64,000 nt of DNA from Halalkalirubrum salinum (GTDB lineage: Archaea; Halobacteriota; Halobacteria; Halobacteriales; Haloferacaceae): NCBI RefSeq assembly GCF_005543295.1, contig NZ_SRSG01000037.1:99746-163745 (forward strand). The letters are read 5' to 3'. The stretch's first letter is position 1; each line of letters starts with the position of its first letter. Positions 18,493-26,714 of the stretch are shown piece by piece. Under the pieces are notes generated by a model. It worked only from the letters and a program-made list of their open reading frames with translations, was not told where the DNA came from and ran no database searches. Made by a program: the position numbers and the translations under genes.

Positions 18493-18606
18493 CTTTTCGC
18501 GTACGCAAACCAAAACACCTGTGAGCTGTTGGGTATTGATCAAGCAACGCTCAAAGAGATCAACCCAGTCGACATCCACGTCCACGAGCCGGATTCGTTC
18601 CAGTAA
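18493..18606 (+). pseudogene. possible PAS-domain fragment
   Basis: The interval between the TPR-like gene and the DUF3179 pseudogene (about 310 bp) has no intact gene. A frame open from 18493 to a TAA after 18603 reads FAYANQNTCELLGIDQ and then KEINPVDIHVHEP, which is reminiscent of the first helix region of a PAS sensor domain. No start codon or remaining domain is present. It may be a remnant of a signalling gene or chance. Confidence 0.2.
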
Positions 18607-18681
18607 TTCGTCGATCAAATTCAAACGGACAGCAGGGCGCGTACACCCCGACGTTCATATCAGACAATATATTAGTCGACC

Positions 18682-19520
18682 GTGCCAGTTGAGATGTCCA
18701 GGCTGCAGGTCGAACTTGACGATCGCGTCGTGGTGCTCGACACCTCGCCGCCGCAGGCGTATCCGCTTCGGGTTCTCAATTTTCACGAGATTGTCAACGA
18801 TAGTGTGGATGGACGACCGATCGCAGTCATGTGGTGTCCTCGCTGTGGAAACAGTCGCGTGGAACTGCGATCGCCGGCGAGCTCGACGGCGAAACCCTGT
18901 CGATTCTGCCGGCGTCGATACTCACATACGACGCCTTCGAGCGTGCCCACCCTGACGGAATCGTGCTTGATCGAACCGACACAAAAAGCGAGGCGGCGAG
19001 CGACACCGACGAACCGGCGGCGATCGACTACGAGACAGACCCCTACGCCGAGTACGCACAGCGTCCCGGATTCGGTCTGGGAGCACACCGCGGTACCGGA
19101 AGTCGTGACTGGGATCGCGACGACATCGATCCGAAGACAGTAGTTGTTGGGATTGAACCCCGAGAGCTGACCGAGGACGACACTGACGGCGGCGAGCCGA
19201 CCAAGGGCACCGACAGCAGTGAACCGATCGGCGTGCCGCTTCCGGCCGTTGAAGCCGCTGGCGGCGTACTGACAGTCACAATTGACGGCAACGCAGACGA
19301 CATCACGATTATCGCCGGAGCCGACGGTGTCTTTGCGTTTGCAGATCCCGGCTTTGATCTCCAGTTTGTCGAGGGGGTGCTCCGCGGAGACGGGACAACG
19401 TGGGATCCAGTGACTGCCCAGAGCGACGATGGGCGTCTCCTGTCTCATGTTCCGATCAAGCGACTGTTCGCATTTGCCTGGCAGGACGATCACGGCCCGG
19501 ACGCGTTCTGGATCGAGTAA
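18682..19520 (+). pseudogene. DUF3179-family protein gene, internally deleted and frameshifted
   Basis: Two frames together make one DUF3179 protein. The first (GTG 18682 or ATG 18694) gives VVVLDTSPPQAYPLRVL, then NFHEIVNDSVDGRP and WCPRCG, the family's conserved core. The second, entering at about 18838, continues LWKQSRGTAIAGELDG and runs to the normal C-terminal FAFAWQDDHGPDAFW. Intact relatives have roughly 35-40 residues between the WCPLCG and the WKQS motifs. Here they are joined directly at a TGTGG microhomology and the frame changes. A functional full-length product is unlikely, although either half could be translated. Confidence 0.75.
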
Positions 19521-19565
19521 TGGTTGCCGCGAAGCTCGTCGATCCAATCGCCAATCGCCCCGAAG

Positions 19566-21023
19566 CTACAGTTTCCCGGCAAGCACCTTTGCCGCGACGA
19601 GGATCGGATCCCACACCGGGCTGAACGGCGGGGCGTACGCGAGATCGAGGCGCTCGACTTCAGGGACCGTGAGATCGGCCTCCAGCGCTGTCGCGACGGT
19701 GTCGATCCGGATCGCGGCGCGGTCGGCCCCGACGATCGAGCCGCCGAGGAGTCGTTCGGTTTCTCGATCGCCCACAAGCGTGACTGTCGTTTTCGCGTTG
19801 CCGGGGTAGTAGCCAGAGCGCGAGCCGGCGTCGATCGTTACCGAGACTGGATCGAACCCGGCCGCTCGTGCCTCCTCGGTGTCGATGATTCCGCAGCGTC
19901 CGCATTCGAGATCGAACGCCTTCAGCACCGCTGTTCCGGCGACCTCGCCGACCGGCATGGGCGCGCCAGCGACCGTGGCACCGATCGCTCGGCCTGCTCG
20001 GTTCGCAGTCAACCCAAGCGGGACCCACACGTCCTCGCCGGTCACCGCGTGACGTGCAGTCGCGACATCACCAGCCGCGAAGACGTTCGGAAGTGTTGTC
20101 CGCCCGTACTCGTCAGTACGGATCGCCCCGCCAGGACCGTATTCAATCGCTGTACCCTGGACCAGTTCGGTGTTCGGAACGATTCCGACGCCGACGATCG
20201 CCAGTTCGGCATCGATGTCGCCGAGCGGTGTTTCGACCGCGCGGAGTCGGCCGTCGTCATCTCCAATGAGTCTGTTGACCGGGGCCGCCGTGTGGACGCT
20301 CACGCCTTTTGATTCAAGATGCGGCTCAACCCGATCGGCAACCGATTCGCCGAACGGTGGAAGGATGTGTGAAGATCGCTGAAAAAGGTGAACGTTAAGC
20401 CCGCGATCGGCGAGTGCCTCTGCCATTTCGACTCCGACGTAGCCTGCACCGACGATCGCGGCAGTCTGTGGCGCGGGCTGGGTGCGGTTATGCTCGACGC
20501 GCTCTGCGTCGACAGGGCCATCCCCAAGCCGTGATCGATCGTAGCCGTCTGGATCGGCAATGTAGGCGTCGATCGCGGCCGCATCGTCGAGTCCGTGGAG
20601 CGTAAACACGCCGTCAAGCCCGGACACGTCGAACGGACCGCTCGTTGCGCGTCCCCCTGTGCCGATGAGCAAGTCGCCGTAGGGCTGATCAAACACCCGA
20701 CCAGACGCCGCGTCCTGAACCCTGACAAGTTGGTCGTCAGGATCGACAGACAGAACCTCGTGGCCGCGGCGCAGGTCGATTCCCCGCTCAGCAGCCTCCT
20801 CCGGCGACAGCGACAGCAGATCAGTGAGTTGTTCGACACGTCCTGCGATGAAATACGGCTGTCCGCAGTGGGCATACGAAATCCACCGGCCCTTCTCGAA
20901 GACGATGACATCGCGATCGGGTGCCTCCCGCCTACATTTGCTGGCTGCGCTCAACCCGGCGGCGTCCCCGCCAACAACCACGAATGGCTCGGAGGTCATA
21001 CCCGAGAATCGCGTCGAATCCAT
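19566..21023 (-). CDS. CoA-disulfide reductase / NADH oxidase-like flavoprotein
   Basis: A 485-residue FAD/NAD(P)-dependent pyridine nucleotide-disulfide oxidoreductase. It has an N-terminal FAD Rossmann motif (VVVGGDAAGLSAA), a single redox cysteine in SYAHCGQPYF as in CoA-disulfide reductase and NADH oxidase, an NAD-binding Rossmann motif (AAIVGAGYVGVEMAEAL), the FAD-contacting VFAAGDVA, and a C-terminal dimerisation domain with GYYPGNAKTTV. The family reduces CoA disulfides or oxygen/peroxide. A second ATG at 20999 (MTSEPF) is an alternative start. Monocistronic and divergent from the epimerase region. Confidence 0.88.
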   Translation of the reverse strand: MDSTRFSGMTSEPFVVVGGDAAGLSAASKCRREAPDRDVIVFEKGRWISYAHCGQPYFIAGRVEQLTDLLSLSPEEAAERGIDLRRGHEVLSVDPDDQLVRVQDAASGRVFDQPYGDLLIGTGGRATSGPFDVSGLDGVFTLHGLDDAAAIDAYIADPDGYDRSRLGDGPVDAERVEHNRTQPAPQTAAIVGAGYVGVEMAEALADRGLNVHLFQRSSHILPPFGESVADRVEPHLESKGVSVHTAAPVNRLIGDDDGRLRAVETPLGDIDAELAIVGVGIVPNTELVQGTAIEYGPGGAIRTDEYGRTTLPNVFAAGDVATARHAVTGEDVWVPLGLTANRAGRAIGATVAGAPMPVGEVAGTAVLKAFDLECGRCGIIDTEEARAAGFDPVSVTIDAGSRSGYYPGNAKTTVTLVGDRETERLLGGSIVGADRAAIRIDTVATALEADLTVPEVERLDLAYAPPFSPVWDPILVAAKVLAGKL

Positions 21024-21047
21024 AAAATAGTGTGTCAGCTCAGCTGC

Positions 21048-21203
21048 TCACTCGGAAGCCATCGCACACGCGAGCGCAAACGGGACTGTGTAGACGATGT
21101 GACCGATCGTGCTGATGATCGTCCCGGGAATCCCGATCGGAAATTGGCTACCCCCACCGGGCCCCGGCCGCTCGTCGAGACGGAACCTACTTACACCAGT
21201 CAA
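21048..21203 (-). CDS. possible small hydrophobic protein
   Basis: A 51-codon frame (TTG start at 21203) ends with the hydrophobic stretch PIGIPGTIISTIGHIVYTV followed by PFALACAMASE, a plausible single membrane segment, preceded by a Pro/Gly-rich PGPGGGSQ linker. It fits between the flavoprotein and the epimerase on the minus strand, but has a weak start codon and overlaps the epimerase promoter. Treat as speculative. Confidence 0.25.
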   Translation of the reverse strand: MTGVSRFRLDERPGPGGGSQFPIGIPGTIISTIGHIVYTVPFALACAMASE

Positions 21204-21216
21204 CCGATCGATACGT

Positions 21217-22164
21217 ATGAAACTCGCGGACGCGCACGTGCTCATCACCGGCGGGGCGGGGTTGATCGGCAGCCATCTCGCCGCGCGATTGCTTGAACAG
21301 GGAGCGACAGTCCGGGTCGCCGACGATCTCTCAAAAGGAAGCCGCGATCGAATTCCCGAGGGCGCGTCGTTCGTCGACGCCGATATGACCAATGAAAACG
21401 ACGTATCCGAGGCGGTCACCGAAGAGATAGACATCGTTTTTCATCTCGCGGCGTACACCGACACGAACTTCGACGACGATCGGACGCTGTTCGAAGAAAA
21501 CACCGAGATGACGTACAACGTTCTCGAACGAATGACAGAGGTCGGCGTAGACAAACTCGCGTTCACCTCCTCGTCAACAGTGTACGGCGAAGCACCCCGC
21601 CCGACGCCCGAGGATTACGCCCCGTTGGAGCCGATCTCGATCTACGGCTCCTCGAAGCTCGCCGACGAGGCACTGCTTTCGACGTACGCACACTCCTACG
21701 GCTTCACCGCGTGGGTGTTCCGGTTTGCAAACATCGTCGGGCCACACCAGCGCGGCAACGTCATTCCCGACTTCATCGAGAAATTACAAGACGACCCAAC
21801 TGAACTCGAGATTCTCGGCGACGGTCGCCAGGAGAAGTCCTATATGCACGTCGAGGAGTGCGTCGAGGCCATGCAACACGTCGTCGAGACCGCCGAAGAG
21901 GATCTCAACACGTACAATCTCGGGACGCGGACGACAACGTCTGTGACCGCGATCGCCGATATCGTCGCCGACGAGATGGGAATCAACCCCGAATACGCCT
22001 ACACCGGCGGCGATCGCGGGTGGACCGGAGACGTCCCGAAAATGCGGCTATCGATCGAAAAACTCGCCGCGCTTGGGTGGGAGCCGAAGCGATCGAGCCA
22101 CGAGGCTGTCCGGGCGGCCGCCCGACAGCTGATTGCAGAGATTGTCGGCGCGTCGGCCACGTAG
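21217..22164 (+). CDS. NAD-dependent epimerase/dehydratase (UDP-glucose 4-epimerase-like)
   Basis: A 315-residue extended short-chain dehydrogenase. ITGGAGLIGSHLA is the GxxGxxG NAD-binding motif, FHLAAYTD follows the third strand, TSSSTVYGE holds the catalytic Ser/Thr and IYGSSKL is the YxxxK catalytic pair. VFRFANIVGPHQRGNVIPDFI is the usual nucleotide-sugar-binding segment. It should modify a nucleotide-activated sugar for surface glycan or N-glycan synthesis. ATG 21217 was preferred to the upstream in-frame start at 21109. It is convergent with the HxlR gene. Confidence 0.88.
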   Translation: MKLADAHVLITGGAGLIGSHLAARLLEQGATVRVADDLSKGSRDRIPEGASFVDADMTNENDVSEAVTEEIDIVFHLAAYTDTNFDDDRTLFEENTEMTYNVLERMTEVGVDKLAFTSSSTVYGEAPRPTPEDYAPLEPISIYGSSKLADEALLSTYAHSYGFTAWVFRFANIVGPHQRGNVIPDFIEKLQDDPTELEILGDGRQEKSYMHVEECVEAMQHVVETAEEDLNTYNLGTRTTTSVTAIADIVADEMGINPEYAYTGGDRGWTGDVPKMRLSIEKLAALGWEPKRSSHEAVRAAARQLIAEIVGASAT

Positions 22165-22196
22165 TAGGTACGGCAACTCACGCCCAAGGCTGGTCT

Positions 22197-22577
22197 TTAG
22201 GCCAGCGATTGATCCTTCGTTTCAGCAGGACTGAGATGTTCCATTCCCCAGTCGCGCATTGCCATTATCACCGGTTCAAGCGATCGTCCCTGCTCAGTGA
22301 GCGAGTAGCTCACCCGAAACGGCTTTTCGCTCACGATTTCACGATCGACCAGACACTTCGTTTCGAGGTCTTCCAGCGAGTCTGAGAGCACTTTGCCCGA
22401 GATGCCGTCAACCTCGCGTTTGAGCTCATTGAACCCCAGCGGCCCATTCTCGAGCAGTCGATGGATGACGACCGGATGCCACTTCTTGCCGATGAGCGTC
22501 GCCGTTGAGGTGATCGGACACCACTCCTCGCCTGCACACCACACAGGAATTGCCATGTCTTGCTCGGTCATGTTCAA
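22197..22577 (-). CDS. HxlR-family winged-helix transcriptional regulator
   Basis: A 126-residue regulator. The pattern CPITSTATLIGKKWHPVVIHRLLENGPLGFNELKREVDGISGKVLSDSLEDLETKCLV is the full HxlR winged-helix, including the GKKW and DGIS.K.LS signatures. Cys14 and Cys20 could serve as redox sensors as in some HxlR proteins. It is divergent from the NAD(P)H-hydrate epimerase gene. A perfect 6-bp inverted repeat (AGTTAC-N5-GTAACT at 22601-22617) lies in the shared promoter and is a likely autoregulatory operator. Confidence 0.9.
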   Translation of the reverse strand: MNMTEQDMAIPVWCAGEEWCPITSTATLIGKKWHPVVIHRLLENGPLGFNELKREVDGISGKVLSDSLEDLETKCLVDREIVSEKPFRVSYSLTEQGRSLEPVIMAMRDWGMEHLSPAETKDQSLA

Positions 22578-22600
22578 AACTATGCGGTCACATGTAAAGT

Positions 22601-22617
22601 AGTTACTGATGGTAACT
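22601..22617. promoter_or_regulatory. palindrome AGTTAC-N5-GTAACT, candidate HxlR operator
   Basis: A perfect 6-bp inverted repeat with a 5-nt spacer stands 24 bp upstream of the HxlR start in the divergent promoter region with the nnrE-like gene. A close match (GTTAC-N5-GTAAC) occurs at 26423-26437. Confidence 0.5.
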
Positions 22618-22670
22618 TAATTTCTAAAAGATACTTTCGTCGATCGGTGTGACCTGCCGGCCGAACTTTT

Positions 22671-23420
22671 GTGCTCGCGTGCACCAATAGCGATGTGCAA
22701 CCGAACGCATTCCAAACAGAGACTGGAGTCAGCGTTACTGCCGTGACCACAGAGGAAATGCGTGATGTCGATCGAGTCGCTGTCGAGACGATCGGCCTTG
22801 CCCTCTTGCAAATGATGGAAAACGCCGGCCGGACACTGGCGTGGCACGCGCGTGAACTCGCCGCAGGACCGATCGTAGTCGTTGCCGGAAACAGTGGCAA
22901 CGGCGGCGGTGGGATGGCGTCTGCGAGACACCTCACGAATCACGAATGTGACGTGACAGTCGTTCTCGACCGCCCGCCGACAGAGCTCTCCGGTGCGGCG
23001 GCGAGGCAGTACCGGATCCTCGACGCGTCTGCGGTCCCCGTGTACCACGGGGAGGAGGCCACGGCAGCGATCGCTGATGCAGAGACGATCGTCGACGCGC
23101 TCGTCGGCTACGGGTTGAGTGGGCCGGTCCGCGGGGATGCACAGAGATTGATAGCTGCCATAGAAGACACCTCGGCGGCAGTTTGCTCACTCGACATACC
23201 GTCAGGCCGAGACGCGACAACCGGGGCGATTCAGGGAGTGGCTGTCGAGCCTGATCGAACGGTCACGCTCGCGCTCCCGAAGACAGGGATGCACGCAACT
23301 GCGGGCTTCGGCACACTGTACCTTGCGGACATCGCGATTCCAGCGGCTGTGTACGATCGCCTCGAGATCCCGTACGATCGGCCGTTTGGCGATCAAATGT
23401 GGGTTCGGCTGTCTCGCTGA
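22671..23420 (+). CDS. nnrE: NAD(P)H-hydrate epimerase (YjeF N-terminal domain)
   Basis: About 249 residues covering the YjeF_N fold only, which epimerises damaged NAD(P)HX. The N-terminal helix VTTEEMRDVDRVAVETIGLALLQMMENAGRTLA, the loop VVVAGNSGNGGGGMASARHL and the catalytic region TIVDALVGYGLSGPVRGDAQRLI, then SLDIPSGRDATTG, are as in the family. The ADP-dependent dehydratase domain (YjeF_C), often fused in archaea, is absent here. The start is uncertain: GTG 22671 gives an N-terminal extension, and GTG 22695 is another candidate. Confidence 0.85.
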   Translation: MLACTNSDVQPNAFQTETGVSVTAVTTEEMRDVDRVAVETIGLALLQMMENAGRTLAWHARELAAGPIVVVAGNSGNGGGGMASARHLTNHECDVTVVLDRPPTELSGAAARQYRILDASAVPVYHGEEATAAIADAETIVDALVGYGLSGPVRGDAQRLIAAIEDTSAAVCSLDIPSGRDATTGAIQGVAVEPDRTVTLALPKTGMHATAGFGTLYLADIAIPAAVYDRLEIPYDRPFGDQMWVRLSR

Positions 23421-23501
23421 TCTGTTCGCAAGTGAGCGACTGCCCACGGGGTAACGAAACGCTCAGCAAACAGCTATGGCCCAGAGCGACAAGCACGTTG
23501 T

Positions 23502-23852
23502 ATGTCCACAGAGCACAATGGCGAGAACGGGTCAGGGCACGCCGATGGCCCGATCAAGCCGGTTTCGATTGCCGGCGAGCTTGCCGCGTCAGTGGCAGAT
23601 CCCGGCCGGGTGATCATTCTATTTTACGCAGAGTGGTGTGAGCCGTGTCGCACGATTATGCCGATCGTCGAGCAGTTCGCAACCGACGATCCAACACCAG
23701 TGTTTAGTGTTGACGTCGAGTCCTATCCCGTTCTCGGAGAGACCGCAGACGTCGAGCGGCTTCCGACGATCGTCAGGTACGCTGACGGAGCCGAACAGGA
23801 CCGTATCGAAGGCGTCTGCTCGGCCGAAGAGCTGGCAACGCTCGTCATCTGA
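23502..23852 (+). CDS. thioredoxin-family protein with WCEPC active site
   Basis: A 116-residue thioredoxin fold protein. The active site reads AEWCEPCRTIMPI, so the canonical WCGPC has Glu in place of Gly, which should alter the redox potential. VFSVDVESYPVLGETADVERLPTIVRYADG supplies the rest of the fold, including the cis-Pro (LPT). The acidic N-terminal 20 residues are likely disordered. It is convergent with the ATP-grasp/protease fusion gene. Confidence 0.85.
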   Translation: MSTEHNGENGSGHADGPIKPVSIAGELAASVADPGRVIILFYAEWCEPCRTIMPIVEQFATDDPTPVFSVDVESYPVLGETADVERLPTIVRYADGAEQDRIEGVCSAEELATLVI

Positions 23853-23913
23853 CCGGCGCGTCGACACGTATCGACTGGCGAGTCTGCGTCTTCGTCGCCC
23901 TCGGGTCCGTCAC

Positions 23914-25233
23914 TCATTCCTCACCAGCGCGGCGGGTGAGGTCGATTCGGTAGTCAGTTAATATGTCACGGCCGAGCAAGACCGGGTACCGCATGCCGCT
24001 CCGGTCGGAGATGTTGGCTTCGACGGTGTGCCATGACGAGTCGGTGCCGATCGACACTTCCACCAGTGGACGGCGGCGAATACCCGAACCATTCCGGACC
24101 GTCGCGTGTCCAACGATCGGACCGACACCAATCTCTCCAGCCAGTTTGGTGTCGATGCTTGTTCGTCGCGCGCCGGTGTCAACTTTCCCAACGGCGTCCA
24201 CGCGGCCGTCAGTTCCAGAAACTGTTACGTCGGCAGTGTAGCCGATTGTCGGCGTTTCGGTGTCACGCTCAGTTCGTTGCCGGTAGCTGGTATCAGGGGG
24301 AGAGGTGTCAAACTCCTCGCGCACAGCCGCAAGCGCCGCAGTATCGACCCGGCCACCGGCACGTTCGATCGCCGCCCGGGCGATCGCTGCGGCCGGATTA
24401 ATACCCGTCGCCGATCTGAATCCTTTGAACCCGGCGGTTGCGTTGACCTCGAGGACGTACCACTCATCTGCAGAGCGGATCAGGTCGACACCCGCGTAAT
24501 CGAGCCCGAGCGCGGCCGTCGCGTCGATCGCCAGGTCGTACGCGGCCGACTCGAGACTGTCGCTCACGTCTTCAACACTGCTCCCACGGGCGACGTTCGA
24601 TCGCCATTCGTCCGGCGCGGCAGTCCGTCGCATTGCGCCGATGGCCTCCCCATCGACAACGTATACCCGGATGTCGGAGGGCCGTTCGCCGTCGGTTTCG
24701 ATGAATGACTGGAGGAACGATTGCCAGCCTTGGATCCGCGCTGGGATCGCGTCCGATGATTCGACGGCCTCCATCCGCTGGCCGTTCGTCCCGATTCCCG
24801 CTTTGTGAACCGCGCGGCCGTCGAGGGTGTCGAGGCGGTCTTGTAACCGGGTGCCGCTGATCGCAAAGTACGCGTCGGGCACTGGGATACCCGCGTCAGC
24901 GAGAACCGATGCGGCTCTGACCTTGTGGATCGCCCGTGAAACCGCCTCTGCGCCGTTGAGCGTTGGGACTGTGCGTTCGAACAGCCCGAGCACCTCAATC
25001 TCCTCGAGCGGTCGATCGCTCTTCGTTAACAAGAGCCGATTGCAGAGTACGTCGACCGACGGCTTAATCTCGATCGTCCCGTCTTGTACCGACCATGAGA
25101 AGTCCTCACGACGGATCCAGACTGGCGTGTGACCGAGTTCGGTCACCGCGTTGCAGATGGCTTTGGTTTCCGCGCTGTTGTGCAGACTCAAAACCCCTAC
25201 CAAGAGCGGGTCAGCCTTGCGCGGTGAGTGCAT
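23914..25233 (-). CDS. RimK-type ATP-grasp ligase fused to a retropepsin-like (DUF785) domain
   Basis: A 439-residue two-domain protein. Residues about 1-300 are a RimK-type ATP-grasp amide ligase: NRLLLTKSDRPLEE, VHKAGIGTNGQRM, QGWQSFLQSFIE, DIRVYVVDGEAIGAMRR and the metal-binding YAGVDLIRSADEWYVLEVNATAGFKG. A linker (about 300-335) leads to a C-terminal RimK-linked retropepsin-like domain with VDTGARRTSID (the catalytic D-T-G) and YPVLLGRDILTDYRIDL. Family role is ATP-dependent addition of amino acids to a peptide or protein, with a protease domain that may trim them. The gene is divergent from an aspartoacylase-family hydrolase, with which RimK homologues are often linked. Confidence 0.85.
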   Translation of the reverse strand: MHSPRKADPLLVGVLSLHNSAETKAICNAVTELGHTPVWIRREDFSWSVQDGTIEIKPSVDVLCNRLLLTKSDRPLEEIEVLGLFERTVPTLNGAEAVSRAIHKVRAASVLADAGIPVPDAYFAISGTRLQDRLDTLDGRAVHKAGIGTNGQRMEAVESSDAIPARIQGWQSFLQSFIETDGERPSDIRVYVVDGEAIGAMRRTAAPDEWRSNVARGSSVEDVSDSLESAAYDLAIDATAALGLDYAGVDLIRSADEWYVLEVNATAGFKGFRSATGINPAAAIARAAIERAGGRVDTAALAAVREEFDTSPPDTSYRQRTERDTETPTIGYTADVTVSGTDGRVDAVGKVDTGARRTSIDTKLAGEIGVGPIVGHATVRNGSGIRRRPLVEVSIGTDSSWHTVEANISDRSGMRYPVLLGRDILTDYRIDLTRRAGEE

Positions 25234-25338
25234 AGGTAGTATAACAGTTGCTGGGTGTATAGCCTCTCGCTTACCCGCCGAAACCAGGTGAGAGAACGCT
25301 TAGGAGGAGGTTTTGTAAGATAGATCCCTAGAGGAGAT

Positions 25339-26361
25339 ATGTCACAATCGGTAGCGTTCAGCTACGAGGGAGGACGGGTCGAACCAGGGGAGACCGCACA
25401 GTTTCGGTTTGCAGTCAGCGAGACGTACCTGGGAGATCCGGTTCGAATCCCGGTGACGATCATCAACGGCGAGGTCGACGGCCCGACCGTGTTTTTATCC
25501 GCGGCTATACACGGCGACGAGCTCAACGGGATCGAAGTCGTTCGAGAAGTCGCCCACGAGTGGAGCCACGACAATGTCTGTGGAACACTCGTCTGTCTGC
25601 CCGTTTTGAACGTTCCGGGGTTTATCACCCAACAGCGGTACCTGCCGATCTACGATCGCGACCTCAACCGCGCGTTTCCCGGAAAGAAAGGAAGTACGAG
25701 TGCGAGGCGCATCGCTCAGCGTATTTTTGATAACTTCATTGAACCGTGTGATTTCGGGCTGGATTTTCACACCTCGACCCGCGGGCGAACAAACATGTTC
25801 CAGGTCCGTGCGGACATGGCAGATCCAGCAGTGGATCGGCTCGCACGCGCCTACGGAACGAACCTCATCATTGCCGGCCGGGGATCGAGCGGGATGCTCC
25901 GTCGGGAGGCGACCGAGGCGGGTGTTCCGACGGTCACGATCGAGATGGGGCAGGCCCACCGCTTCGAGCGTGAACTGATCGACCACGCGCTGGATGGTGT
26001 TCGGAGCGTCTTCGCTGAGTACGGCGTCTTCCCACAGGAGACCGTACGGTGGCCCGGCTGGACGACAGTCATCGAAGACAGCGACGAAAAGACGTGGCTC
26101 AGGGCTGATCAGGGCGGCATCGTTGAAATGCAGCACGATCGTGGCGATTATGTTGCTGAGGGCGAGACCATCTGTCGGATCACGAGCCCGTTCAAAACTG
26201 ATACTGCCCACGTGGACGCCCCGTTCGATGGGATTATTGTTGGCGTTCTGGAGAACCCTGTCGTCTATCCGGGGAACCCGCTGTGTCACTTTGTTGCTGT
26301 TGAAGGGGCAGTGAAATCGATCGTTTCGAAGGCTGGAACGGCACCAGCGCAGAGTTCCTAA
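25339..26361 (+). CDS. succinylglutamate desuccinylase/aspartoacylase family hydrolase
   Basis: A 340-residue zinc-dependent hydrolase of the AstE/AspA (M14-like) family. SAAIHGDELNGIEVVREV gives the HxxE zinc-ligand pair, NVPGFITQQRYLPIYDRDLNRAFPG and LDFHTSTRGRTNMFQVRA provide the third ligand (His) and substrate pocket, and VTIEMGQAHRFE the catalytic Glu region. A C-terminal beta-barrel of about 80 residues (DSDEKTWLRADQGGIVEMQH onward) is typical of the long subfamily. It is divergent from the RimK/retropepsin gene across 105 bp, suggesting that the two act on the same amide-linked product. Confidence 0.88.
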   Translation: MSQSVAFSYEGGRVEPGETAQFRFAVSETYLGDPVRIPVTIINGEVDGPTVFLSAAIHGDELNGIEVVREVAHEWSHDNVCGTLVCLPVLNVPGFITQQRYLPIYDRDLNRAFPGKKGSTSARRIAQRIFDNFIEPCDFGLDFHTSTRGRTNMFQVRADMADPAVDRLARAYGTNLIIAGRGSSGMLRREATEAGVPTVTIEMGQAHRFERELIDHALDGVRSVFAEYGVFPQETVRWPGWTTVIEDSDEKTWLRADQGGIVEMQHDRGDYVAEGETICRITSPFKTDTAHVDAPFDGIIVGVLENPVVYPGNPLCHFVAVEGAVKSIVSKAGTAPAQSS

Positions 26362-26422
26362 TCATTCGCCAACAAAGGAGATCGAGACTGCCGTTACTGC
26401 CTCGTTAGCGAGCACTTATTAG

Positions 26423-26437
26423 GTTACAGATAGTAAC
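26423..26437. promoter_or_regulatory. palindrome GTTAC-N5-GTAAC upstream of DUF7331 gene
   Basis: Same inverted repeat as in the HxlR promoter, with spacer AGATA, 39 bp upstream of the small gene's ATG. Candidate regulator-binding site. Confidence 0.4.
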
Positions 26438-26476
26438 TACATAGTGTAGAGTAACCGAACTCGACGGAGCATTCCC

Positions 26477-26662
26477 ATGAGCACACACAAAACAGACATC
26501 GACTCGACGTTCGTCTCTCTCGGCGTTGGGGCGATCGACTTCGCTCGCTACTCACACGTCGCGGTGGACGAGAACGATGACGAGCGTATTATCTACGATG
26601 AGAATATCGAAGGGGCGTGGATCCAGTCGAATACATGGTTCCGGCTGTCTGCGTGTCAGTAG
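26477..26662 (+). CDS. small haloarchaeal protein (DUF7331-like)
   Basis: A 61-residue acidic protein with VSLGVGAIDFARYSHVAVDENDDERIIYDENIEGAWIQSN. This matches a conserved family of short haloarchaeal proteins with no known function. ATG start, strong acidic core, no cysteine-rich or membrane features. It has its own short upstream region that contains a GTTAC-N5-GTAAC palindrome, so it may be controlled by the HxlR-type regulator encoded 4 kb away. Confidence 0.75.
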   Translation: MSTHKTDIDSTFVSLGVGAIDFARYSHVAVDENDDERIIYDENIEGAWIQSNTWFRLSACQ

Positions 26663-26714
26663 TCCCATCGCCGATCGGCAAAAGACCTATGGCGCTCACG
26701 GGATGAACCACGGT

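Noticed and set aside
18398..18955. A 185-codon plus-strand frame upstream of and over DUF3179
   Set aside because: Ser/Arg-rich composition and overlap with the better-supported DUF3179 frames.
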